Shown here piece by piece: positions 10,758 to 22,057 of a DNA stretch of 64,000 nt. The stretch is from positions 62,001 to 126,000 of the forward strand of contig NADL03000873.1 of NCBI GenBank assembly GCA_002205965.3, written 5' to 3'. The notes under the pieces are model-generated. The model worked only from the letters and a program-made list of their open reading frames with translations. It was not told the origin of the DNA and ran no database searches. Every line of letters begins with the position of its first letter. Position 1 is the first letter of the stretch. The DNA is from Kappaphycus alvarezii. Taxonomy: Eukaryota > Rhodophyta > Florideophyceae > Gigartinales > Solieriaceae. The translations under genes and the position numbers were made by a program.

Positions 10758-11476
10758 TGATAGGGGTAAATCGTCGGAAGAAGAGATATTCAGAACCAAC
10801 TACCCAAGAAGGAGGTGTTGTAAGCGACAAAAGTGCTACCGTGGTATATTTGAACGAATAAAAAGGAGTGTATATGGAAGAGAGTTGAGAGGTCTACAAG
10901 CAAGTATGAAAGGGGCAGGGTCTACCACCGATGCTCTGTGAGCAGCGTAGGAAAATGATTTCTTGGGTCTGAAGTTGACTCTCAACTCCCTACTACTCAG
11001 GACTTGGCGTGAAGTTGTCTGCCAACTTGCTTGACCTCCACTAAAGGAAGCAGTTTACTCGGCTTATATAGACCTTTGGCTACCCTAAAAGTCTTCAAAC
11101 GAACAGACTAATAACCATAAAATGCATTCACGGGAATCGTGTGAACCAGAGAGACCATTAGAAGATATTTCCTCAAGGTAAATATCTAGGTGCCATACCC
11201 ATGCCAGCCACCTATCGGCCAGGGGTGGGATTTGATGTGGCCATTATATAGACCTTTCAGAGTCACTTTTAGTATCACCCACAACCTAGAACTGTACTGA
11301 CATCCACTATGACAGTGTGTCCTAAAATAAAAAATCAACCGATGAATTTGCCACACTCACCCAAATTAAAATTATCTTGCAAATTCAAAAACTGTAAAAA
11401 TATCTTCCCAGTTCCAATACTGTATACCATTATGGTCCTCATCTAGATTTTTTCGTGTGCGAATTTGCGCACATCA
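10758..11476 (-). repeat. 3' LTR of element B (719 bp)
   Basis: Same length, ends and U3 type as the LTRs of A, but with diagnostic differences in R-U5 (for example AGATATTCAGAACC and GTGTTGTAAGCG) that are shared with B's right end rather than with A. The polypurine tract follows at 11477-11489. It interrupts the RT fragment. Confidence 0.9.
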
Positions 11477-11512
11477 CGCCCTCCCGCTCAAGACGAACGT
11501 CCCGGCTCGTCA

Positions 11513-12640
11513 CTACTCTTCTTCTGTTTCCGTTAGTTTTCGCTGTCTTATTGATAAAATATATGGTCTCTCAAACGGGTATGGATGCAACTGATTACAA
11601 ATATGATGCTCTAAAAAGTAGGTTTGCATTACTGGTACCTCACTTTGTAGCATAGCCTCATATATTGGTTTGATAACATCGAGATTGGGTTGAATACATT
11701 CTTCTTCCGTGACTCTTCCGAATCTTCCAAGAGTGAAAAATATATGTGATATGCAAACTCTTCTGGAAGATGCCGGAGGAATGGATGCCGATAGGAAAAG
11801 AAGACGCGCATCATCAAGAACGAATCTTCGTAAGATAAGTGCGGTCCATGTAGCGCCCTAAAACATAAACAGATGCTTATCATGAAATAAGAAATGACCT
11901 GCGCATCGTTCGCATCCTCGGAGATATTGCGCAGCCAAAAAGATAATCTTCTTCTTCCGACTGTATGCTGTGCATGGTTTGAAGGAGAGCTAGAGATGAA
12001 GTTGTGGTGGGCGGTCCCGATGAATGGCCGCGACCAGCTCCTGACGTACTGGTTCCTGCACGAGGTCCTCTCGGGGGACGACCGGAACCTCTTCTGGGCG
12101 GGTTGCTGTCTCCCGAAGGTCCTCCTCTGGTCATCATCACTGCTTCAGGAGGATCCTCGGCACCTCCAACGTTCCCAATTTGTGGCGGAGAAACGTAAGG
12201 TTCCCATAGAGGATACGGGACCAGTCTGCATCCCATATCCGGGGGTAAGGCGTAACCTCTCAGTCGCACGTCTTGGATATTCTTGAGAAATACGTAAATT
12301 GGACGGATAATATTCAGATACGTTTGTGACAAGTCTCCAGCAGCTACCATTCCATATCTTCCTATAGAGTAATGATATATTACCTTCACAAGCTCTGGAC
12401 TGCTTCCGTGAACCTTCCGTTTTGGAATGAAAATAGAACTCTTATTAATAGTCGGAAATCTCCTTCAGGTAGCAATGGTCCGTTCAACGTACGAAAACAT
12501 AGGCATATAATAATGTAGAAATGGGTGATTACGTGGAGTTCGTAGTAGTCCCGCGTAATCGAGATGATCCATTCCCAGGCCCTTTTTCCTCCCATAGGAA
12601 TCATTCTATAGTTAAAGATGAGTATGCCCCGTGGTTGCGC
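11513..12640 (-). pseudogene. C-terminal pol module with two related unknown domains (element B)
   Basis: Equivalent of the module in element A. Domain 1 (frames at 12386-12604 and 11880-12389) contains IIICLCFRTLNGP, YHYSIGRYGMV and LVPYPLWEPYV. The linker is Gly/Arg/Pro-rich (RRGSGRPPRGPRAG). Domain 2 contains ISICLCFRALHGP, then a GRFG-type region broken by a frameshift. In the next frame it ends with a PYPFERPY motif and a short Glu run at about 11513. Conservation of both domains, their order and the basic linker between two diverged elements argues that the module was selected. The biochemical role is unknown. Confidence 0.7.
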
Positions 12641-13790
12641 ATAGTCCTGTGTGAGAGGAATTCTTCAGGCCTCTGATGGTAAGGGACTAGACGACGTGCA
12701 TGGATGGCCCTCCTTGATCTCTTCCCTGAGCTTGAACAGAGCTTATAGTGCGGGTGTCTTTCCTCCGTGACGATGCAAGGGTTCGAGTACTTTGTTTGGA
12801 ATGTCGGCCACTTCACAGCCTGTTGCATTGCTTTTCCGTGTGCTACAAGGTCTTTAGAGCCGACTGAAAAAGTTTGGACTGGAGGCTCTGCATCCTTATT
12901 TCTTTTCTGTGTTAGCGCGCGGTGTGATCTCCAGACTTCAGTGGCCAGTAGTTCAACTTCCCTACTCTCTTCATCGATAATATTTGTTTCCATGTCTCTC
13001 TGTAACATTCTAGGAGCCCTTCCGTACATTAGCTCGAATGGTGAGCGTCCATTTCTTCCTCTTCTTCGACGATAGCCGTATAACACTTTTGGTAAGGCAT
13101 CTTCCCACTGGATTTCATTCTCCGACATAGTTTTCGACATTGCTCGTTTAATGGTTCCAACCATCCTCTCAGCTTTCCCGTTGGACATAGGAGCGTATGC
13201 GAGAACGGTCTTCAGCTGAATCCCTTTCTCGTCCAAAAAACGAAGCAGTGAAGTTGCAGTAAAACAAAGGGCGTTATCCGAGATTATCCTTTTTGGAAGA
13301 CCAAACGGTTCAATTATTTCTTTTTCGATGAATCTCAGTACCACCTCAGCATTTGCCTCCTCAACTGCAACTGCTATTGGCCATCCAGTAAGATGTTCCA
13401 CCCCTATAAGCAGATATTTTTTCCGGAAGAGGTTTCCTTGAACGGGCCCGCAAAGTCAATTGAGAAGGTTTCAAAGAGACCGGAAACTGGAAAACTTAGA
13501 TTTGTCTTATACTTCCGTATTGGAGTGAAGTTTTGGCAGTTGTCGCAGCTTTACACGAATATATAGACGTCCTTATGGATACTGGGCCACCAGAATCTCT
13601 CTGTAATGAACTTTTTGGTTGTTTCGAGATCCCAATGCCCTAACTCATCATGAAAGTCCTCAAGATCTTCATCCTTTCTTTCATAGGGGCCACTAATCGA
13701 GGATCGGCTTTTGTGTGTGGAAGAGTTTCCCATTCCACAATGTAAAAGCCTTTTGGTTCCTGCGTACCCAATTTCTGTGTTCCAGATCAA
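12601..13790 (-). pseudogene. Integrase region of element B
   Basis: A 266-codon open stretch (12601-13401) holds most of the catalytic core and the C-terminal domain: IISDNALCF, NGKAERMVG and RAIHARRLVPYH are intact. The zinc-binding part lies at 13551-13790 (HDELGHWDLETTKK). Frameshifts near 13420-13550 separate the two. A one-base loss near 12655 relative to element A breaks the link into the extra module. Confidence 0.88.
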
Positions 13791-15358
13791 CGTTTCTCAT
13801 TTCTAGTCCATCAAGGAATTTAATTAGTCCGTGAATATTAGCTTCGTACTCGTTATTGTTCGGCACTTGCACCTCGGCAACTCCCCTGATACCCTCGGAA
13901 GCATTTTCACTTGGACTCATTGGATCAGTCAAGCGGGATAGGTAATCGGCAGGCTGATTATTGCGTCCGGGCCTATACACAATTTCAAACCGATATTCTG
14001 CGAAAATGTCGAGCCATCGGGCCAAACGGTGATGTGCATCTTTCTTTTGGAATGCTGTCTTAAGTGCCTGGTGATCAGTTATCAAGACAAATTTCTCGAG
14101 TGATAAAAGGTACACGCGAAACTTTTTCAGTGCGAAGACAAGAGCGCTTCTTTTTCGCAGACTGAGTATCTCCTTTCCGCATCATTCAGAGTGCGACTTG
14201 CGAATTGAACCGAGCGTAGTCTTCCGTTTTCATCTTTTTGGGACAAAACGGCACCCAAAGACCGTTCTGATGCATCTGTCTCCACAACAAATGGTCTCTT
14301 GAAATCTGGATACATGAGCACTGGGGGGACACATAGCTTATCTTTAAGCTCCTCAAATGCAGTTTGCATTTCCTTGTTCCAGTAAAATTTTCCGTTCTAT
14401 GTAGTGCTGGCATGTAACGGTGCTGCAGTCTTGGCGAAATCTTTGATAAATCTTCTGTAATATGAGGCCAGTCCTAAGAAGCTTCGAACCTCCGTTTTGA
14501 GGCGGGCCTTGGTGCCAACTTGATTTTTTCGTTTTCTCTGGTCCACCCTAATTCCCTCTTGGTCGACGATATACCGATAATTGGATAGAAGTTTTCGCAA
14601 AGAAGCATTTGCTCAACTTAATTTTCAAGCTATACTCCGATATCCTCTCCACAACTGTCTTGACGTGCGAGATGTGCTGATCCAATGTTTCTGAGAATAT
14701 GACGACATCATCGATATAGACTCTTGCGAATGGAAGTCCTTTCAAAACCTCGTTCATCATTCTTTGGAATGTAGCTGGGCATTCATGAGACCAAAAGGCA
14801 TCACTTCGAACCTGAACGTACCAACTTTGCTGGTAAAGGTTGTTATTTCCTTACATTTTGTCATCCAATGGAATCTGCCAATAGCCAGTGTAAAGGTCAA
14901 TTGAGGTGAAATATCTCCCATCCTTCAGGTCCTCGAGGATCTCCTCCATGTTCCGAATCGGAAATCGATCGGGTATATTCTCTGGTTCAGTTGTCGGTAA
15001 TCGACGCAAAAACGCAGCTTTCCATCCTTCTTTGGTGCGACCACAACTGCAAATGACCATGGGGATGAAACTGGTCGAATGATATCATTTTCAGCATACT
15101 TGTAACATTTTCTGAGATAAATTGGTCATCTTTTGGCGGTTGACGTCTGGGCTTGTGGTAAATCGGTTGAGTGTCGGTAAGTTCGAACGAGTGAGTAACC
15201 GGTACACTTGCTTGTCTTAAATCTGATACACTCCATGCAATTACTTCGGAAGATGTAACATGTCGGATATTTTCAGTGAGGCGGCGGCGGGAAGGTGCTG
15301 CATTTTCCTTGGATTTCTGCCATTTGGCGCCCTTTTTCTTCTTGATTCTCAACCTCAA
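13693..15358 (-). pseudogene. Reverse transcriptase and RNase H of element B
   Basis: Fragments in several frames. RT appears as SIDLYTGYWQIPLDDK (14851-15060) and ARVYIDDVVIFSETLDQHI (14548-14760, catalytic YIDD intact). RNase H appears as FVVETDASERSLGAVLSQ (14127-14369) and LITDHQALKTAF (13693-14115). It has more indels than element A or C. Confidence 0.88.
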
Positions 15359-15385
15359 TATTTTGAAGGACCTCTTCCGTCGTGC

Positions 15386-16385
15386 TCACATCTTCATATA
15401 TGGAATTCGACGTATTCTTATTTTCTTGCAAAGGTAATCTTCTTTCATGCTCCGAATTCTGTCCTTTGATTCGATATCATCGCAAAAAGAAACATATTCG
15501 GGTTTCAAACCTATCCTAGAATTCCAGTCGTCATCTGTTTCAAACCCAGAATCATAATCGTCCCATGCCATGTTCATTACCCCCAAAGGTACCCTTTTCC
15601 ACTTCCGAAAGTGTTCGTTGGTTCCGAATCTTCGCTGTCATAGCTAGAAGTGAAATCTTCACTGTCCGTTTCTTTTAAATCTTCAGGATGCGTGCTTTTG
15701 TCGAAATCCAGGGGCATCTTCACGGTTCTGCCGTCAATATTAACTGAAACGATTTGGTTGCCCAAATCAATGCAGGTCCCTAGTTTTCCATGGTAGGGCA
15801 GCCAATGATTGCATCGAAAGGGAGATCAGGCATGACAAGAAAGTCTACATCAACTTTAGAGTCCCCAAAGAACACGGAAACATTGTCAACAGTGCATGCA
15901 TTTTGAGACGGTTCCATCCGCTACAGTTATTTTTCGAGTCGTTGGAGTAATGTCGAGCCTAGATCTGTCACCAAAGTTTCTGAAATGAGGTTTGGAACAG
16001 CACCCGAATCGAAGAGAGCCTGGGTTTTCATACCCAATACTTTGACTGGTACCAGCTTAAGACGTCTTGGTGCTGTCGAGGCCGATTGAAGAAACAGTTT
16101 CTTACCCTTAGCGGACTTATTAGACCTGATAATTTTTTTGAGTTCTTTTCTCGCATCCTCTGCGTCGCCCCTCAAAAGTTGACCAAACGTTATCCCAGTT
16201 GGGGCCGATGCAAGCTCAGCCACCAAATTGTACCTCTTCACATACTCTAGTACGTCCTTAGAGATACTCTTAACTTTCTTACTCTTTTTCGTCTTCTTGG
16301 CCGGAGTACTCCCCTCCTGGAACAACTTGATCAGACCTCTTGGTTCGAGGAGGTACAGGTGCTGGGATATGCTCCAGCATTCCAT
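15386..16385 (-). pseudogene. Protease and acidic linker of element B
   Basis: The protease active site ALFDSGAVPNLIS is present in the open stretch 15927-16385, after a Lys-rich segment (AKKTKKSKKVKSISK). It is followed after frameshifts by the acidic linker (DSEDFTSSYDSEDSE at 15577-15765). Confidence 0.85.
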
Positions 16386-16388
16386 AAT

Positions 16389-17443
16389 CTAGCCTAGGTT
16401 TTTCGATAAAATGTTCCCTTCCCCATCCCTTTTTGTCACATTGACTTGACTAATCTCTTCAGCGATGGATAAGTTACCGGCATCCGTCAACCTTTGATCC
16501 CTTCTATTTTGCAAGTTTTTCACATCTGGTCCTGACTCACTCCTTGCTTCCGATAAATTTGCTCTTCTGTTGTATTTAGACCAGCAGTTACTTTCATGAT
16601 GCCCATATCGACCGCACTTTCCACAACGAGTGTTTCTATGTGGATTATCAGGACACCTATTTGCAAAGTGTCCAGGCTTGTGACAGTAATAACAGACTTC
16701 TGCGGCCTTAGGGGCCCCAGACTGGTTCTTCTTAATGGTAAGAGTAAGGCTTTCCAACTGCGAGGTTATCATGTCAAGTCGATTATCGAATCGGGTTTCC
16801 AACCTTTCTTCCAAGTTTTTGACATCGCTCCTGACTGATTCCAATGCTGCTGCGCTAGTAGCTGGCCTTTGATAATTCTTTTCAGGATGTACGATAGACA
16901 TCGATGTGCGGGTTTCCCTCGGTACCTCACTCAGTGACTGAAACGTCTCCGAATTTTTGACAAATTCTACTATGGTACCCTTCAGTTCATCAAAAGTGTG
17001 AGGGCCCTTGATGAGGAGGAAATCAGAGAGCCGCTTATCCCCATAGCCGCCTTACGCAGCATTCCGTACTTGGCTTGGGCGTTGAACCCAGCCTTTTCAT
17101 AAAGATCACACAAGTACACCAATGAGCTTAAAAATCGTCGAAGTTGAGCCGGGCTCTATGGCGGTACGAATCATCTCATCTGGTTCTACCTCCTTAGCAT
17201 ACTCTTTAACAAGCCACTCACATAGTCACCGAAGTTACGCCCATTCCCGTTAAGAGACCACCCGTCGATAAACTTGGACTTATATTTGTGCTTTGCGTCA
17301 CCATGAAGATAGGCGAAGATACTTGCGGCCTTCTCTTCATCGCCCTTCTCACGCATCACAACGTTGACATATGTATAGAGAAACTCCTCAACGTCTTCAT
17401 TCTTGCCCCCTGTGAACGTTATACGAGCAGCGTTGATATCCAT
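16389..17443 (-). pseudogene. Gag of element B
   Basis: ATG at 17443 (MDINAARITFTGGKNED). The capsid-like part is broken by indels near 17225, 17130-17155 and 17040. The open stretch 16389-16901 holds the coiled-coil-prone region and both zinc knuckles (CYYCHKPGHFANRC and CGKCGRYGHHESNC). Confidence 0.88.
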
Positions 17444-17511
17444 GATTACAGAAAAGAAATCCCCTCGAACGGTTCCCTAAGACTGCTCACTCGAATACCT
17501 CGGGTGCAACC

Positions 17512-17529
17512 CCCTCCACAAGAGTACCA
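17512..17529 (-). promoter_or_regulatory. tRNA primer-binding site of element B
   Basis: Same 18 bases as in element A, two bases from the LTR edge at 17532. Confidence 0.72.
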
Positions 17530-17531
17530 AA

Positions 17532-17973
17532 TGATAGGGGTAAGTCGTCGGGAGAAGAGATATTCAGAACCAACTACCCCAAGAAGGAGGTGTTGTAAGC
17601 GACAAAAGTGCTACCGTGGTATATTTGAACGAATAAAAAGGAGTGTATATGGAAGAGAGTTGAGAGGTCTACAAGCAAGTATGAAAGGGGCAGGGTCTAC
17701 CACCGATGCTCTGTGAGCAGCGTAGGAAAATGATTTCTTGGGTCTGAAGTTGACTCTCAACTCCCTACTACTCAGGACTTGACTTGAAGTTGTCTGCCAA
17801 CTTGCTTGACCTCTCAATGAGAAAGCAGTTGACTCAGCTCATATAGACTTTTGGCTACCCCTAAAGTCCGAACAAAACTACAGAAGGTACCAGGAAATGC
17901 ACAGAAACAATTTGTGTGGATGACATACTCTAAACAGAAGATACTTAAGAAACTAACAATCAATGAGGTCCTC
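17532..17973 (-). repeat. Right LTR end of element B, long-U3 type
   Basis: 17532 to about 17800 is R-U5, nearly identical to B's left LTR. Beyond that the sequence follows the long LTR type seen at 34.3-34.7 kb and 47.8-48.2 kb (TATA region near 17837-17845, then an AGATACT tract near 17939) and merges into the acidic ORF at 17974. The full extent of this LTR is not determined. Confidence 0.6.
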
Positions 17974-18497
17974 TTATTTCCCATTCTCTAAATCAGATCC
18001 AAACAACTCCTCTAAAATATCCATGCTGTCCAAACAGTCCCCACAAATATTTGCGAATGGCTCACAGCTCTCTATTCCCTCCTGGGAGATATCTAAACTA
18101 CTAAAGATATCTCCATCCGGTTCCAGCGTCGGCACCACTTGATCCATACTCTCCAGTCCAGGCCTCACCAGTACAACACTTTCCATGCCCCCATTTCCCT
18201 CATCCAACTCGTCCTCGTCCTCGTCATCCTCCACTTCCTCCTCTTCCTCCACTTCCTCCTCTTCCTCCTCTTCCTCCTCTTCTTCCTCTTCTTCCTCTTC
18301 ATCCTCCTCTTCAACCTCCTCTTTCTCCTCTTCATCTTCCCTTCCTCCTCATCCTCCCCGTCCTCCTCGTTATTAACCTCATAGACCAATCCAGGGGCTA
18401 CCCACTCCTCAAAGGTCTCCCCACCTCCCTCCTCGATGTCCCACTCCCGCCCCTTACCTACCTTCTCCGCCTCATCCTCGATAAAGGGGCGTCGCAC
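17974..18497 (-). pseudogene. Acidic-protein gene, copy 1
   Basis: Unknown family. Read on the minus strand it starts near 18497 (RRPFIEDEAEKVGKGREWDI) and passes through a Glu/Asp-rich run (about 18190-18345, GAG/GAA/GAC codons). It ends with a conserved non-repetitive C-terminus containing LDISQEGIESCEPFANICGD and EELFGSDLE. A one-base frame change near 18345 separates the N-terminal part from the Glu run. The C-terminus is conserved in a second copy (34722-34907) and traceable in a third (48230-48300). All three sit directly upstream, in transcription sense, of gypsy R-U5 sequence. The homology with copy 2 seems to continue upstream to about 18880. Confidence 0.6.
18188..18345. repeat. TCC/TTC low-complexity tract
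   Basis: Imperfect CTCCTCTTC trinucleotide-like run. On the minus strand it codes poly-Glu in the acidic gene. The Ser-rich and Leu-rich plus-strand frames over it are by-products. Confidence 0.8.
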
Positions 18498-18499
18498 GA

Positions 18500-19680
18500 A
18501 TTGATGACCTTTTTCTTGGTTTGCCGGCGCAGGTAGTCCTCGCGGTCAGTAGGTCCGAAAGGGAGTAGGGGAATAGAGTTTAGGGGGGGGGATGGCGATT
18601 TTTGGAAATGATTTTCGAAGGGCGTAGTTTGGTCATTTTGGTATGTTTGGGGGAATGGGAGGTAATTAAGGGTGTTTCGGGTGTGTGATGGGGAGAGGTG
18701 TGAGGAGCAAAATGATCGGGGACGTTTAAAACTTGGAATAAAGGGGTTTAAATAGGCTCCCGGGGCAGGTTCTATAGATTAGAAATAGGTAAAATAAATC
18801 TGCAAGGGATTTTTGTAGTAGTACATTTGCGCCCTTTTTCTAAAAAGAAGTGAATTTGGAGGAGGAGGTAAGCAAAAAGGGAAAAAGAACTTGATTCGGG
18901 ATCAATTCAGAGGGGTAGATACAGTATAAAAATATCTAGATAAAATGGAAGTAAATTTGGAGAGGACCGCGGTAATGATAAGCGAGGTTCAGGGAAGACG
19001 AGGAAGGACCGGAACTACAAGCAAATTTGGACAAGGAGAGGTAGTACAGTTAACTATAGGCCTGTAGATGACGGCGACAGAAAATCTGCACCTAACATAA
19101 GGTACAATAAAAGGGGCCAAGAAAGGGTGCAGACCAATCGGATTGAGGAATGTTCGATGGAGGGTACTCTGAGGCAGCGGATGAAGAACGGGGAGGGCGA
19201 CGGCCACAGAGAAATGTTGCTTGTAGAACAACATTGTCGGTGACGGAGCGGCTTTCGGAGGGTTTGCAGTTGGTTGCCGTTGTGTCCTTCATAGTAGGAC
19301 TCAGGGGTCGTACCTATTGAGAGTGGAAATTACAATGCTAGCTCAGGCTTGCACGTTCCACTATACCAGATATTTTGGACATTCTCTTTTGCAATAATAA
19401 ATGCAAACGCGAATTGTAGTCAGTCCTGACAGGTGAGAAAATGTAGGACTGCATCATTGTGCTTGAGCTCGGAACAGTATTACCTCACTGTGGAATCTCC
19501 GCGACAGCGGCTATGCGCGGTGAGGTGATTCAAGAGACGAGGAACAAAGGGAGTGGTGCCAATCGCAGAAGCCGTGGCAACCGTGCAAGGCGTCGATGAA
19601 AGGAAAATGGGAACAATGCCTGAGCTGGCTGCAACTAGTCCCGAAGAGAACGGAATATAGCTTTTGAGTTGTCACAGAAC
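18500..19680. other. Stretch without a supported gene
   Basis: 18500-18880 appears to be the upstream region of the acidic gene: a TTTAAATAG tract near 18749 and a GAATTTGGAGGAGGAGG tract near 18851 have counterparts near 35262 and 35400. From 18960 to 19680 I see no recognisable gene or RNA; short open frames at 18989-19234 and 19092-19292 lack features. Confidence 0.4.
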
Positions 19681-19682
19681 CC

Positions 19683-19728
19683 GGGGAAAAGGTTTGGGTG
19701 TTTTACTCTTGGAAGATATATCCGGTCT
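19683..19728 (+). repeat. Dispersed GGTTTGGG repeat, partial copy
   Basis: Carries the core GGTTTGGGTGTTTTACTCTT followed by GGAAGATATATCCG. Family described at 33746-33925. Confidence 0.7.
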
Positions 19729-19870
19729 CTAAAAGGGGGGAAATTTGGGGTGTGTTTAATGCATGAAAAATACGGTCAGCTGTTCCCTAAGGGATGTCGT
19801 GATGGTAAAGGCTTACAATGTAAAGGGTTGGCGGGAAGTTGTCAAAACGCTAGAAAACTGACGGGGGGCT

Positions 19871-19910
19871 CTAAAACCCCTAAAACCCCTAAAACCCCTA
19901 ATCCCCTAAT
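19871..19910 (+). repeat. Telomere-like CCCCTAAAA repeats
   Basis: Three tandem CTAAAACCC(C) units followed by two degenerate CTAATCCC units. On the other strand this reads TTTTAGGGG, close to the algal-type telomere unit TTTTAGGG but one base longer. It is short and internal. Confidence 0.5.
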
Positions 19911-20477
19911 CACGGAAACCTAATTCTCAAAATACTCTTGCGAACTTTCTCGGTAAACAGCGGAGCACATGACTTTGGTTGCAAAACTGTGGTCTGCAAA
20001 CACAATAGTCCAAAGAGCTCCATATCGGATTAGGAAATATAGTATCAAACCAACTAACATGGGAGTAAAACTTCGTGGAAGTTCTACGCTTTAGCTTTTT
20101 TTGCACCGCCATTTCTTGGTGATGAATTGCCGACCCAAACTTACTCTGTGATGACGGAGGTGAACAAGGAGGTAGCCCTGCCGATAACTGAAGATGCGGT
20201 ATCGGTTTGCCTGTTTGCATTCGAAGCATGGCTTACCTGCCTGCAACCGGTACCAATTCTTTTTCTTCGTACCAATTCTATCAGGCAACTCTTTTTCAGC
20301 TAGGTTGAACGGGAAAACAGGATAGAGAAATTATTTACATGGTTACGCAGATCTCCAGTACGCTGTGGGCGCTGAATGGGGCAGCCGCGCAGTTCTACTC
20401 CGATAGTTTTTCGTTAATTGTAAAATTGAGGCTATTGAGGCTGGCAAGGGATGGGTCTAAGATATGGAGACTAGGTT

Positions 20478-21311
20478 CTAATGACATGGGCATATCTCCT
20501 CACTAGCGTGTACCGGTCTTAACCGGCCCCTGCGCGATGATTCCCTCTTCCATGACCTCATAGCTTCATTGAAATCAGCTTTCATGTCCTTGATTTCCCG
20601 TTTTACGTCTCCGATTCTGTTCTTGGTTTCTTGCCTTCTCTTGCCGATTGCAGAAACGAGTCTTTGGGCCTGCTGCAATTCCTCACGACATTGTGCAATT
20701 TCTGCGCGCTTTTCACAAATGGCCCGCTCGGTTTCCCTCACCCTTTCCAGCTTCCCTTCATCTTCTGCTTTCCTGGTGGCATTATTATGAACTTCCCCGA
20801 CGTAGAGCCTCCCGCGGCTTTCCAAGAATTCGATGTCACGGACCACATTCCGTTCGCTGCGATGGCTAGGCCTCCCGATTCTAGATGCTGTCGCAGTTGG
20901 TTGATTCGCTCATCAAGTCCGTTAAGGGAAGTGATGCCGCTTACCAGATCCCTCTCGCGCTTTTTCATGCAGTCATGAATGATGCCAGAGGACCTGCAGT
21001 CCATTATGATGGCCCTTTGTTCTTCCTTCTGTTTTCTCAATTGTACCGAAAGCTGCGCCTTTGACAGTCCCGCACCTTCAGTTTTTTTCGAAGCTCGCGT
21101 GCTTTTTCCAGCGCGGCGTCGAAAACGGCACCGTCCTCGCCGAAAACCCCATCCCAACGTTCAGTGAGTGGAAGCACTGGTCGAAGATCTACCGTTTGGC
21201 TGCCAGTGCTCGTCGAAGGCCTGCAATGCTTGGCTTGCGACTTGTGCTCATAGCCGACCTTCCATTGCTGCCAGAAGCGGAAGGAGAGCGGTGGATTCGA
21301 TTATCCTGCAT
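20478..21311 (-). pseudogene. Coiled-coil protein gene, frameshifted
   Basis: Unknown function. ATG at 21311 (MQDNRIHRSPSASGSNGRS) begins a Ser-rich head. After at least two frame changes it continues as a helical, Lys/Glu-rich protein: FDAALEKARELRKKLK, then VQLRKQKEEQRAI and RDLVSGITSLNGLDERINQL. The final open stretch, 20478-20846, contains ERVRETERAICEKRAEIAQ and GDVKREIKDMKADFNE with heptad-like spacing. A shorter, more decayed copy lies at 8938-9558. Overlapping plus-strand frames are shadows. I estimate about 270 codons in all; no catalytic domain is seen. Confidence 0.55.
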
Positions 21312-21510
21312 TTTCGCTTCAGCAGTGTAAGCAATAAACGAAGTAGAGAAAACTAGGTGAGGGGAGTGTGTTGTTAGAGTTAAAAAAGGTGAAAGTTGAA
21401 GGAGAAAGTAGCTGCGCTCGTCCACAAAGAGGTTATAACTGAGGTGACGGGCAGCAAGCAAGTCGCCACTGACTGCTCTTATATTGAGCCAGGCCGAGGT
21501 GGACGTTGCT

Positions 21511-21954
21511 TCACAGCCAACAATTGAGTGGGAAATGATCGGGAAGGACTTGTGGGCCATAAGCGTCTTGGATGGTGTGAAAAGTAGCTTGTGGCACTAA
21601 TGGATGATGGTCTTGACCGTTTCGTGACGGAATTTTGAGCGGAGGCTGATGAGACCTCGTCAGAGCTGTGGTAAACAGTTCCGCGCAACGTCTCTTCATT
21701 TGGCACAGTTTGTCAGGGAGAAGCGGTTTATAATTTTTTAGTGGGACACAGGGGGAGCAGTTTTCAGACGGCCATGTCATGTAGCGAGGATCTGACATCA
21801 GCAAAGCCAGTAAGCAATCGGCGCTGTCTTGCCCCGGTACCAGTAATCCTTTCTCCGCCCAGTTCCAGCGCATTACACCCATAGCTGTGATGGAGGTAAG
21901 TCGTGTTGTTTTACTGCGAGTAGTCTGAAAAGTGCGAGTCCTATGAACTTGCAT
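21511..21954 (-). CDS. Hypothetical 147-residue ORF
   Basis: Starts at an ATG at 21954 and ends at 21511. Mixed composition with Cys and Trp (MRWNWAEKGLLVPGQDSADC, CVPLKNYKPLLPDKLC), which is unlike low-complexity noise. No family is recognised. It lies about 200 bases upstream of the coiled-coil gene on the same strand and could be an upstream exon or an independent relic. Confidence 0.3.
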   Translation of the reverse strand: MQVHRTRTFQTTRSKTTRLTSITAMGVMRWNWAEKGLLVPGQDSADCLLALLMSDPRYMTWPSENCSPCVPLKNYKPLLPDKLCQMKRRCAELFTTALTRSHQPPLKIPSRNGQDHHPLVPQATFHTIQDAYGPQVLPDHFPLNCWL

Positions 21955-22057
21955 TCAAGCCTAATTTCGGGATCTGCAGTGCGAATAGCGGAGAGTTTCC
22001 CCAACTAAAACATTGCAGGTAGCCAAACCAACGAGCAGGTGGTCTTGGACGGGGTGA

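Larger units (their letters stand above)
10758..17935 (-). mobile_element. Ty3/gypsy LTR retrotransposon B with mismatched ends
   Basis: Sister of element A with the same gene order on the minus strand. The left LTR is 10758-11476. At the right, the R-U5 part starts at 17532 and is near-identical to that of the left LTR until about 17780. It then continues into a different U3 that runs into an acidic-protein gene. No target duplication could be matched (left flank AAGCC). The right limit is therefore approximate. All reading frames carry indels. Confidence 0.85.

Noticed and set aside
10741..10941. 105-codon plus-strand ORF across the left edge of element B
   Set aside because: It joins the frameshifted end of the RT fragment to LTR sequence. 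It is an accident of insertion, not a gene.
18185..18376. Ser-rich and Leu-rich plus-strand ORFs
   Set aside because: They are by-products of the TCC/TTC tract. The conserved frame is the Glu-rich one on the minus strand, supported by copies 2 and 3.
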